Positions 25,191 to 33,538 of a stretch of 40,641 nt of DNA are shown here, piece after piece; position 1 is the stretch's first letter; every line of letters begins with the position of its first letter. Below the pieces are notes generated by a model. That model did no database searches. It saw only the letters and a list, made by a program, of their open reading frames with translations, and was not told where the DNA came from. The translations under genes and the position numbers were made by a program. This stretch comes from Arcicella sp040387735. Lineage in GTDB: Bacteria > Bacteroidota > Bacteroidia > Cytophagales > Spirosomataceae. Location: contig JAZKDE010000103.1 in NCBI GenBank assembly GCA_040387735.1, positions 1 to 40,641 of the forward strand, read 5' to 3'.

Positions 25191-27365
25191 ATGCAATCCA
25201 CTCAGTTAAGCCTTATTGTCAAGAAACTGACCGAGTTTTACGGAACCGAATTCGATAATTTTGCCAATCGTTCGTCTTTTTCAGAAGTAAAACAATATTC
25301 TTCTGAAGATACTCATACGTTTGTGAGCGACCTTATTGAAACCGCCCGAAAACAAAACTTCTTAATCATTGAAAACTACTTAGCTAAGTCAGATTTTCAA
25401 GCATTTATTCAAGAAAATGACCATCCAATTATCTTTTTCAATAAAGAAAATGTCATTCTGGCGGGTCGTTTACTCAAAAACAGGAAACCGTTTTTTTATC
25501 AAATAAGTGATAATCAAAACTTTGAAGAAATCTCAGAAAATACAACGTTCAATCCGAGAACAATTGAGAATAATCCTGATACCACTAAGAATGGGAAAAT
25601 CAGGTTTTTAACTGTTTATCCCCTCGAAAATATTACAGATAAAGAACCCATCGAGCATCTTTCTCCACTCAAAAGATTATTCAAAATGCTCCGAAATGAG
25701 CGAAAAGACATTGGGTATATTTACATCTATGCCATCGTAGTCGGAATAATGAGCCTTTCCTTACCTCTTGGTATTCAAGCAATTATCGGCTTAGTTTCGG
25801 GAGGATTAGCATTTAGTTCGGTTTATGTTTTAATCGGAATTGTAATTATTGGCGTAATCGTTTCGGGCGTGATGCAAATTTACCAATTGACTTTGGTAGA
25901 AGTGCTTCAACGGCGAGTTTTTGCGAAGGCCGCCTTTGAATTTACGTATAGAATCCCAAGGGTCAAATCAGAATCACTTTTGGGTTCTTACGCTCCAGAA
26001 TTGATGAACCGCTTTTTTGATATTGTCAACGTTCAAAAGGCTCTACCCAAAGTTTTAATTGACATGACGGCAGCCATTATCCAGATTCTCTTCGGGATTA
26101 TTTTGCTTTCACTTTATCATCCATACTTTATTGCCTTTGGTTTTTTGAGTGTCGCCATCGTTATTTTAGTAATTTATTACAACGCTCCCAAAGGTATGGA
26201 AACCAGTTTAGCCGAGTCAAAATACAAGTATAAAGTTGCTCAGTGGTTAGAAGATATTGCCCGAACCTTATACGCTTTCAAATCGGCAGGTTCAACCAAT
26301 CTTCCGATGCAACGCATGGATTATTTGGTCAATAATTACCTGAAATACAGAAAAAAGCACTACAAAGTACTATTAAATCTCTACGGAAATGCTGTGTTCT
26401 TCAAAGCATTTATTACGGGTTTATTATTGATTTTGGGGACAACTTTAGTGATTGACCGTCAGATTTCATTGGGTCAATTTGTAGCTTCTGAAATCATCAT
26501 TGTTTTAGTAGTCAATTCAGTGGAGAAATTAATTTCGGGAACAGAAACCGTTTTTGATTTATTGACCGCCATCGAAAAAATGGGTCACGTAACCGATTTA
26601 CCTTTGGAACGCCAACGTGGTTTAAAGGTTGACTTTCACCAACAAAATACGGGATTAGCTGTCAAATTACAAGACCTCAGTTATCGGTATGCCGATGGAA
26701 CAAAATACGTTTTGGAAAAAATCAATCTTGAAATTCAACCCAATGAAAGTATTTGTATTACGGGAACAAACGGTTCTGGAAAAGAAACTTTATTGAAGAT
26801 TTTATCCGCCATTTTTACTGATTTTGAAGGGGCAATTTCTTACAACAATCTATCTATCAGAGATATAGACTTAAATTCAATTCGTGATGCTATTGAAAGA
26901 AATTTAGCTACGGATTTGATTTTTGACGGGACACTCTTGGATAATATCGTGATGGGACGGGCGGGAATTACGCTTTCTGATGTGCAATGGGCATTGGAAC
27001 AACTTAATATGAACCTCAATATTGCAGAACTAAGTGACGGACTTAGCACGGCAATGGTTGCGGGTGGAAAACGTTTTTCAGAAAGTTTTATCGCTAAAAT
27101 TTCGGTGGCTCGTTGTGTCGTAGAAAAGCCTAAATTATTAATGGTTACGGATATTTATCGAGAATTGCACAAAGCCGAAAGAATGAGTGCTATTGCTTTT
27201 TTGACCGATAAGCAAAATCCTTGGACACTATTGACGATTTCAAACGACCCAATGATTATGGCTGCCTGCGACCGTGTAATTGTCATGAATGAGGGAAAAA
27301 TCACCCTTGAAGGAAAATATAAAGACCTAATCAAAAATCCTCTTTTTCAAGAAGCTGTTGATTGA
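25191..27365 (+). CDS. HlyB-like ABC protein with degenerate ATPase domain
   Basis: The 724-residue protein has an N-terminal domain (1-165) without the catalytic Cys of C39 peptidases but with a similar ARKQNFLIIENYL...HPIIFF pattern, six membrane helices (about 175-445), and a nucleotide-binding domain (about 490-724). That domain is badly altered: Walker A reads GTNGSGKET, with E532 in place of the Mg-binding Ser/Thr; the Q-loop Gln is missing; the signature is FSESF (629-633) instead of LSGGQ; Walker B ends in T653-D654 instead of Asp-Glu; and the H-loop His is N685. The fold is otherwise kept (D-loop region aside). It heads an operon with HlyD and TolC-type genes, so it is a type I secretion-like inner-membrane component, but its own ATP hydrolysis is doubtful. 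Confidence 0.85.
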   Translation: MQSTQLSLIVKKLTEFYGTEFDNFANRSSFSEVKQYSSEDTHTFVSDLIETARKQNFLIIENYLAKSDFQAFIQENDHPIIFFNKENVILAGRLLKNRKPFFYQISDNQNFEEISENTTFNPRTIENNPDTTKNGKIRFLTVYPLENITDKEPIEHLSPLKRLFKMLRNERKDIGYIYIYAIVVGIMSLSLPLGIQAIIGLVSGGLAFSSVYVLIGIVIIGVIVSGVMQIYQLTLVEVLQRRVFAKAAFEFTYRIPRVKSESLLGSYAPELMNRFFDIVNVQKALPKVLIDMTAAIIQILFGIILLSLYHPYFIAFGFLSVAIVILVIYYNAPKGMETSLAESKYKYKVAQWLEDIARTLYAFKSAGSTNLPMQRMDYLVNNYLKYRKKHYKVLLNLYGNAVFFKAFITGLLLILGTTLVIDRQISLGQFVASEIIIVLVVNSVEKLISGTETVFDLLTAIEKMGHVTDLPLERQRGLKVDFHQQNTGLAVKLQDLSYRYADGTKYVLEKINLEIQPNESICITGTNGSGKETLLKILSAIFTDFEGAISYNNLSIRDIDLNSIRDAIERNLATDLIFDGTLLDNIVMGRAGITLSDVQWALEQLNMNLNIAELSDGLSTAMVAGGKRFSESFIAKISVARCVVEKPKLLMVTDIYRELHKAERMSAIAFLTDKQNPWTLLTISNDPMIMAACDRVIVMNEGKITLEGKYKDLIKNPLFQEAVD

Positions 27366-27375
27366 TGCTTGGCGT

Positions 27376-27490
27376 TTGATGTTTGTTTTTCGATGTTTGG
27401 GAAAAACGATGAAAATCTAATACCGAAATAACAAACATCGAACTCCTAAAATCAAACATCGAACCCCGAAAATCAAACAAAAAACATCGA
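27376..27490. repeat. CAAACATCGAA repeat cluster
   Basis: The gap between the ABC and HlyD genes is made of short repeats: TTTGATGTTTG and TTCGATGTTTG on the left, then CAAACATCGAACTCC, CAAACATCGAACCCC and AAAACATCGACA on the right. Left and right copies are inverted relative to each other and could fold into a hairpin. No promoter or gene is visible. Confidence 0.55.
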
Positions 27491-27499
27491 CATTAAAAT

Positions 27500-28858
27500 A
27501 TGCTAAATATATCAAAACAAAGCGTCAGTAAGGCAGTTCACGAAAATTTTGAATTGCATTCTCTCAAAACTTTACACACACCTCGCTCCGCTTTAATTCT
27601 GGAACGTTGGCTTGTGGCAATCGGGCTTATTTTATTGGCTACGCTCTTTTTGCCGTGGCAACAAAATGTTAATGGGAAAGGTGACGTTTCGGCACTTACG
27701 CCCAAAGACCGTCCCCAAAATATTCAAAATATTATCTCAGGAAGAATTGAAAAATGGCTCGTTCGTGAAGGCGATTTAGTACAAGCAGGCGATACACTTT
27801 TGGTAATTTCAGAGATGAAAGACGACTATTTTGACCCCAATTATCCGAAACGTTTACAAGAACAATTACTCGCTAAAGGCGACGCCATCAAAAGCTACCA
27901 AACAAAAACTCAAGCTCTTAATAATCAGATTATTGCCTTGCAAGAAAACAATAATTTTAGTTTACAAAAAGCTCGTAATAAAGTTAGTCAAGGTTATTCA
28001 AAAGTAACTTCTGACAGTACGGATGTGTTAGCGGAACAAGTGCAAGTAAATATTGCCCAAACTCGTTACGACCGTGGGGAAGACCAATACAAAAATGGCG
28101 GTTTAGTTTCATTGAGCGAACTGGAATCCAGAAAATTAAAGTTGCAAGAAGTACGAGCAAAGTATATTTCAAATCAGAATAAATTAGCCATTTCTCGACA
28201 AGAATTAATCAATGCCAAAATTGAATTAAATTCAATCAATGCGGAATATTCGGAGAAAATTGCCAAAGCTCAATCCGACCGTAGTTCAGCACTTTCTTCA
28301 TTAGCAACGGGCGAATATGAATTGTCGCAACTGCAAAATAAAATTACTAATGTAGATATTCGTCGAGGACAATATTATATCAAAGCACCACAAGAAGGTT
28401 ATATCGTAAGAGCATTAAAAGCAGGAATTGGTGAGACAATTAAAGAAGGTGAATCCATTTGTACGCTTCAACCTGCCGCTCCCGAAATGGCGGTTGAAAT
28501 GTACGTGAGAGCAATGGATGTGCCTTTAATTGAACCTGGACGGGAAGTAAGAATACAATTTGAAGGTTGGCCATCGTTAGTTTTTTCAGGTTGGCCATCA
28601 GTAACCGTCGGAACATTTGGGGGAATTGTAAAAGTCATTGACCGCATTGATAATGGCAATGGCGAATACCGTCTTTTGGTTGTCCCAAAAATTAAAAAAG
28701 GCGAACAACCATGGCCCAAACAACTCCGCATGGGTTCTGGCGTAGTGGGTTGGGTGATGTTGGAAGATGTACCCGTTTGGTATGAAATCTGGCGACAATT
28801 GAATGCCTTCCCTCCTACTTTGAAAAAAGAGCCAAAAGCAGCTTTGAAACAAAAGTAG
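27500..28858 (+). CDS. HlyD-family membrane fusion protein
   Basis: The 452-residue adaptor has one membrane helix (about residues 36-54, LVAIGLILLATLFLPW), a lipoyl-like half (SGRIEKWLVREGDLVQAGDTL), a long coiled coil (about 115-275), the second lipoyl half (YIKAPQEGYIVRALKAGIGETIKEG) and a beta-barrel domain. It bridges the inner-membrane ABC protein and the TolC channel. Context is the three-gene secretion operon. There is no known substrate gene beside it. Confidence 0.9.
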   Translation: MLNISKQSVSKAVHENFELHSLKTLHTPRSALILERWLVAIGLILLATLFLPWQQNVNGKGDVSALTPKDRPQNIQNIISGRIEKWLVREGDLVQAGDTLLVISEMKDDYFDPNYPKRLQEQLLAKGDAIKSYQTKTQALNNQIIALQENNNFSLQKARNKVSQGYSKVTSDSTDVLAEQVQVNIAQTRYDRGEDQYKNGGLVSLSELESRKLKLQEVRAKYISNQNKLAISRQELINAKIELNSINAEYSEKIAKAQSDRSSALSSLATGEYELSQLQNKITNVDIRRGQYYIKAPQEGYIVRALKAGIGETIKEGESICTLQPAAPEMAVEMYVRAMDVPLIEPGREVRIQFEGWPSLVFSGWPSVTVGTFGGIVKVIDRIDNGNGEYRLLVVPKIKKGEQPWPKQLRMGSGVVGWVMLEDVPVWYEIWRQLNAFPPTLKKEPKAALKQK

Positions 28859-28875
28859 AAACGTTTCCTAAAAGG

Positions 28876-29030
28876 CCTAAAACCTTCAAATAAATATAAA
28901 ACGGAATTACAAAAACGTCCTAAATGCTTTATAATTCCGATGTGAAATCACGATGAAGACGTTATAGGCAATGTCTAAAACCTTCAAATAATATAAACAC
29001 ATAACTATGAAGACGTTGCAGGCAACGTCT
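28876..29030. repeat. Duplicated unit with AGACGTTGC palindrome
   Basis: Two copies of a roughly 100-bp unit lie between HlyD and TolC genes. The word CCTAAAACCTTCAAATAAATATAAA (spread over 28876-28900) returns at 28974-28998 with small changes, and GAAGACGTTATAGGCAATGTC (from 28956) returns as a clean palindrome AGACGTTGC-AG-GCAACGTCT at 29011-29030. The second copy carries an ATG at 29007 that runs in frame into tolC, but it belongs to the repeat. Confidence 0.6.
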
Positions 29031-29039
29031 CTACTGTGT

Positions 29040-30443
29040 ATGAAAAAAACAAAAAATATCTTAAACGTTATTTTTCTAACGTTACTTTCAAACATTTCTC
29101 TCAAAGCTCAAACTAACTTTGGTTACGAAGATTTCAAAAGTTTAGTCCTTAAAAATCACCCGACCGTTAAACAGGCAAATCTATATCCAAATGATGCTGA
29201 AGCTGAAATTATGCAAGCTAAAGGAGCTTTTGACCCAAAGCTTTCTTCCAATTTCGACCGCAAAGCATTTAAAGGCGATGATTATTACAACCGTTGGGAA
29301 AACGCCTTGAAAATCCCAACTTGGTCAGGCATAGATTTTAAATTAGGTTACGAAAATCGAACTGGCAAAAAATTACTTCCCGAAGAGTCCAGTCAGTTAT
29401 TGGTAGCAGGTTTGAGTATTCCGATTGGGCAGGGTTTAATTATTGATGCTCGTAGAAATACTTTAAAACAAGCTCGTTTGGCTAAAAATTATGCCGAAGC
29501 AGAACGCCAAAAACTCATCAATTCGACCATTTATTACGCCGCCAAAACCTATTGGGAATGGTGGTTTTCGTATCAACAATTACAATTAATTAAAGAAGGT
29601 TACGATTTAGCAGATAAACGTTTTGTGGCAACTCGTGAGCGAGCAAGAATTGGCGAACAGGCCACCATTGATTCCGTTGAGGCAAAAATCACCCTTCAAG
29701 ACCGCCAAGTTGCTTTAGAACAAGCTCTTATCGACCTCCGAAATAACCGTTTAGCCCTCTCAAATTATTTGTGGAGTGCCAACGAAACGCCCTTAGAATT
29801 GCCCGAAGATGCCATGCCACCCTTGGCAGGAATTCGTAAAGTGGATGATACGGTTTTACAATCTTTAATCAACCAAGCAAAGTCACAACATCCTGAAATT
29901 CTGAAACTTAACGTAAAACTCGATCAATTACAAATTGAAGAACGATTCAGAAAAGAGATGTTAAAACCGATTTTCAATGCCAATTTTAATTTTATAGCGG
30001 ACGGCTTTACTTCAAAGGCGATTTACAATTACGAAAACTCATTTTCAACTAATAATCATAAATTGGGGTTTGAATTTGTGATGCCGTTATTTTTAAGAAA
30101 AGAAAGAGGAAAATTACAGCAAATTCGCATTAAACAACAATCAACAGGATTTGAGTTAAATTTAGCTCGTCGGGAGATTATGAACGAAGTTTATGCCGCT
30201 TATAATGACGTTCGGAATTATGAAAAGCAGTTGAAAATTCAAGAAGATGCAACCAAAAATCAAGACCTTTTGGTGAAAGCCGAACAACGTAAATTTGACA
30301 TTGGAGAAAGCACGCTTTTCTTGATAAATTCCAGAGAAAGTAAGTGGATTGAAATGAAAACGAAGGTCGAGTCTTTGAAAAGTAAATACGAAAAAGCATT
30401 GGCAAATTTGGCTTATATGGCTGGTTTGACAGAGATTTTGTAA
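29040..30443 (+). CDS. TolC-family outer-membrane channel
   Basis: The protein has 467 residues from the start I choose (ATG 29040). This gives a normal signal peptide MKKTKNILNVIFLTLLSNIS ending at KAQ. An upstream in-frame ATG at 29007 would add 11 residues encoded by the palindromic repeat and is unlikely. The body has the long helices and two-fold repeat of outer-membrane efflux proteins, with YYAAKTYWEWWFSYQQL in the first half and EIMNEVYAAYNDVRNYEKQL in the second. It completes the tripartite system with HlyD and the ABC protein. Confidence 0.88.
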   Translation: MKKTKNILNVIFLTLLSNISLKAQTNFGYEDFKSLVLKNHPTVKQANLYPNDAEAEIMQAKGAFDPKLSSNFDRKAFKGDDYYNRWENALKIPTWSGIDFKLGYENRTGKKLLPEESSQLLVAGLSIPIGQGLIIDARRNTLKQARLAKNYAEAERQKLINSTIYYAAKTYWEWWFSYQQLQLIKEGYDLADKRFVATRERARIGEQATIDSVEAKITLQDRQVALEQALIDLRNNRLALSNYLWSANETPLELPEDAMPPLAGIRKVDDTVLQSLINQAKSQHPEILKLNVKLDQLQIEERFRKEMLKPIFNANFNFIADGFTSKAIYNYENSFSTNNHKLGFEFVMPLFLRKERGKLQQIRIKQQSTGFELNLARREIMNEVYAAYNDVRNYEKQLKIQEDATKNQDLLVKAEQRKFDIGESTLFLINSRESKWIEMKTKVESLKSKYEKALANLAYMAGLTEIL

Positions 30444-30484
30444 TTTTACAGAAAAAACTTATCGAAAATCCACAGAAATATTCA

Positions 30485-31660
30485 TTGTCAGAAGCTGAAA
30501 AGGACTTCATAAAAGCTCATCAAAACGATGAAGTAACGACTTTACTTTTACAGGCGAAAAAATACCCAAATCTCAATATTCCCAATTTGGTTTTACAAAT
30601 TAAAGCCCGACAAAAAGCCAAAGTAAAACTACCAGAATGGTCTGAAAATGAAGGAATTGTATTTCCAAAAATACTTTCGGTAGAACAATGTTCCTCAGAA
30701 ATTACCGCAAAATTCAAAGCAAGTTTAGTAGACGGTGAAACGCTCATTGACCTCACAGGAGGTATGGGCGTGGATATTGCGTACATGAGTAAAAACTTCA
30801 AAAAAGCTTTTTATAATGAACAAAATACTGATTTACTGGATATTACAAAATATAATTTTGAGCAATTAAGTATTGAAAATGTAGATTTTATTGCGGGAAA
30901 TTCGGTAGAAAATATTGAAAAATTAAATACCCATTTCTCGTGGATTTACCTCGACCCACACCGTCGAGATGATACAGGAAGTAAAGTGGTAAGATTACAA
31001 GATTGCGAACCTAATATACTATCAATCAAAGATTTACTATTTGAAAAAACGGATAACATTCTCTTAAAAGCCTCTCCAATGTTGGACATTGATTTAGCCA
31101 TTTCAGACTTAGGAAATGTCTCTCACGTCTATGTCGTAGCGGTTGAAAATGAAGTTAAAGAAGTCCTATTTCATTTACAGAGAAATGAAGTGCATGAGGC
31201 TCGTTTGCACGCTATTAACCTTACCAAAAATCATCAAAATGAACTCATTTTCACCAAGTCACAGGAGAAAAATGCTACCATAAAACTGGGTTCTCCACAA
31301 CAATTTTTATATGAACCAAACGCTGCTATTTTAAAAACTGGAGCATTCCGTTTTATAGCACAACACTTTGATTTACAGAAAATTGCACCGCATAGTCATC
31401 TTTATACTTCGGAGGAATTAGTAGAAAGTTTTCAAGGAAGAAGTTTCAAAATTGTGGCGGTTTGTAAATTGGATAAGAAAGAAATTTCAAAGCATTTAAC
31501 GGAAAATAAAGCCAATATTACCATCCGCAATTTTCCTTTGACAGTGAAACAAATCAGAGATAAATTGAAATTATCGGAAGGTGGAAATGAATATCTTTTC
31601 GCAACAACCGATGCCCAAAATCAGAAGATCGTGATTATTTGTCGTAGGACAGGAAGCTGA
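30485..31660 (+). CDS. SAM-dependent methyltransferase with THUMP-like C-terminal domain
   Basis: The 391-residue protein has an N-terminal helical region (1-60), a Rossmann methyltransferase domain with motif I DLTGGMGVD (89-97) and a DPHRRD motif (family catalytic loop, in IYLDPHRRDD), and a C-terminal THUMP-like domain (about 290-391). Bacteroidota homologs are annotated as class I methyltransferases of unknown RNA or protein target. No ATG is available; TTG at 30485 is the only usual start, and the frame is open upstream into tolC, so the true N-terminus may be a little longer. It starts 41 bp after tolC. Confidence 0.82.
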   Translation: MSEAEKDFIKAHQNDEVTTLLLQAKKYPNLNIPNLVLQIKARQKAKVKLPEWSENEGIVFPKILSVEQCSSEITAKFKASLVDGETLIDLTGGMGVDIAYMSKNFKKAFYNEQNTDLLDITKYNFEQLSIENVDFIAGNSVENIEKLNTHFSWIYLDPHRRDDTGSKVVRLQDCEPNILSIKDLLFEKTDNILLKASPMLDIDLAISDLGNVSHVYVVAVENEVKEVLFHLQRNEVHEARLHAINLTKNHQNELIFTKSQEKNATIKLGSPQQFLYEPNAAILKTGAFRFIAQHFDLQKIAPHSHLYTSEELVESFQGRSFKIVAVCKLDKKEISKHLTENKANITIRNFPLTVKQIRDKLKLSEGGNEYLFATTDAQNQKIVIICRRTGS

Positions 31661-31682
31661 TAAAGTCTTTAGAAAGTATTAG

Positions 31683-31729
31683 GTATTAAGAAAGTCAATC
31701 CTAATGTTTTACTATTTATTTCTTAATAC
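31683..31729. terminator. Possible bidirectional terminator
   Basis: GTATTAAGAAA (31683-31693) is complementary to TTTCTTAATAC (31719-31729), with a 25-nt AT-rich loop, between convergent genes. The right arm overlaps the last codons of the DUF2809 gene. Confidence 0.35.
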
Positions 31730-32097
31730 TTATGACTTGACACTTCCTTGTCCAGATAATGGCCAATTAAAATTCCAACCAGATAAGAAACTAAATCACT
31801 CCACAAAAAGCCAAAGCCAAAAATCAGACCACCCAAACGATTTTGACGAATAGAATCAATCCATTCTGCGTGATATAACTGACTGATTTCGATGAGGAAA
31901 CAAACAATAAGAGCGTACCAAAATGCACTTAATTTTTTAGAGGGAAATAACATTCTAAAACCGAAATAAATCATCATCGCCCATAGAGCATCGCCCACGT
32001 AAAGTTTCATAAATTCAGTGCCAAAAGTACGAGTTGCCAAGCCAATTGGAATGAGAGATAATGCACAGAGAAGGTAAATAAGCCTATTTTTCATCAT
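31723..32097 (-). CDS. DUF2809 membrane protein
   Basis: The 124-residue protein has four membrane segments and the pattern of the DUF2809 family: GLATRTFG near the N-terminus, YVGDALWAMMIYFGF, LIEISQLYHAEWIDSIR and a final helix before LDKEVSSHKY. The family is common in bacteria and uncharacterised; it is distantly like VanZ-type membrane proteins. Its start lies 14 bp inside the end of the permease gene, so the two are translationally coupled. Confidence 0.85.
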   Translation of the reverse strand: MMKNRLIYLLCALSLIPIGLATRTFGTEFMKLYVGDALWAMMIYFGFRMLFPSKKLSAFWYALIVCFLIEISQLYHAEWIDSIRQNRLGGLIFGFGFLWSDLVSYLVGILIGHYLDKEVSSHKY

Positions 32098-33421
32098 TCG
32101 GAATAATCTTTTTCATCAAATAATACAAAGGTAATCCGCCCAAAAACAAGCCAATGGCCATTGGTAAATTCTCCTTATTACTAATCAAAGCACTGACCGC
32201 TACCAAAGTATAAGTAACAATAAAAATAGCCGGAAAAAGCACTTTTCCAAAGCCAATTGTATAAAGATTATCGGGTGTTTCGAGTATTTTTTTACGCAAT
32301 AAAAATATCGTAAAAGCCGAAGTAATCATCCCAATTGAATCACAAAACATCACGTAATTCAACAATTCTTTGAACGAATCGGCAAAGAAAAGGAACAAAA
32401 TCAAAAAGCTGACGTAAACTGTTAGAGCAATTTCTTGCACTTGTGATTTATCATTTTGCTTACTGAAAAACTTGGGTAAAACGCCATCCTCCGCCATTGC
32501 ATAATAAACTCTCGGATTGGTCAGCATGGAAGAATTAACAAAAGTTAATACCGAAATAAATAACAAAACTGACGTAACTTTTGAACCTGTTTCTCCAAAA
32601 AATACCTTCGCCAAATCAGAGGTTAAAGACGCAGAATTTGCCATTCCGTCCATTCCCAAGACTTTATAATACGCAAAATTGATTGCCAAATATAAAAACA
32701 TCACCAAACCACAACCGATAAAAATGCCTTTGGGTGTATTTTTAGCAGGATTTTCAATATCCGTTCCAAAATTTATCGTTTGCTGATAGCCTCCATACGT
32801 AAAGAAAATCGGAATAAAGCTGAGAGCTAAAGCCTTAAAATAATCCATCGTTTCCCAATGTTCGCTCGTCAGATTAGTAGAAGCTTTGGGTGTTGGATGA
32901 TTTCCAAAAATGGTCAAAATCAACAAGCCCATCATCACAATTTTTATCATTGAAAGCACATTTTGCGTCTTAGCTGAAAGTCGAATTCCGATAAAATTAA
33001 TGGCGTACAAAACAGCAATCGTTGTGATAGAAGTGATTTTGATACCCAAAGGATTTTGCAAAGATTCAGGCATCAAAACGGGGTTGATATATTCTGCCCC
33101 AACCATTGCCACAATGGACACCGCCCCAGCGTTGGAAATTACCAACATCCAGTTTACCATAAAAGCAAAAGCGGGGTGATAACAGTATGAGAAAATCTTG
33201 TAAAAACCACCTTTCACGGCGTATCGTGAGCCAATTTCTGCGTAAGTCAAACCGCCTAAAAAGCTGATTATTCCGCCTAAAATCCACGCTAAAAAGAAAA
33301 TGGTGGGCGTTTGTGCCGTTTTGGCAACTTCTACGGGATTTCTGAAAATCCCCATGCCGATGATTAAACTCACCACGAGCATGGTGGTATCAAAAAGGTT
33401 AAGTTTGTTTTTGTGGCTCAT
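32084..33421 (-). CDS. APC-family amino acid permease
   Basis: The 445-residue protein has about 12 membrane helices. The N-terminal LFDTTMLVVSLIIGMGIFRNP is the APC helix 1 with its GxGIF substrate-binding break, and FFTYGGYQQTINFGTDIENPAKNTPKGI is the helix 6 to 7 region of the LAT/YfnA type. It carries amino acids by proton symport or exchange; the specific substrate is not readable. It is first in an operon with the DUF2809 gene and divergent from dgt. Confidence 0.88.
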   Translation of the reverse strand: MSHKNKLNLFDTTMLVVSLIIGMGIFRNPVEVAKTAQTPTIFFLAWILGGIISFLGGLTYAEIGSRYAVKGGFYKIFSYCYHPAFAFMVNWMLVISNAGAVSIVAMVGAEYINPVLMPESLQNPLGIKITSITTIAVLYAINFIGIRLSAKTQNVLSMIKIVMMGLLILTIFGNHPTPKASTNLTSEHWETMDYFKALALSFIPIFFTYGGYQQTINFGTDIENPAKNTPKGIFIGCGLVMFLYLAINFAYYKVLGMDGMANSASLTSDLAKVFFGETGSKVTSVLLFISVLTFVNSSMLTNPRVYYAMAEDGVLPKFFSKQNDKSQVQEIALTVYVSFLILFLFFADSFKELLNYVMFCDSIGMITSAFTIFLLRKKILETPDNLYTIGFGKVLFPAIFIVTYTLVAVSALISNKENLPMAIGLFLGGLPLYYLMKKIIPNDEK

Positions 33422-33538
33422 ATTTGTTGATGAAATTTCTTCTAACGTAAATTAGAAATTAGCATTAAGAAATCATAAATTTGAGTAAATAATTTATTCC
33501 ATTTAACCGATAACAAAGGTCAGCCTTATATCATCAAA

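Noticed and set aside
29007..29039. Upstream ATG of tolC
   Set aside because: Encoded by the palindromic repeat; the ATG at 29040 gives a standard signal peptide.
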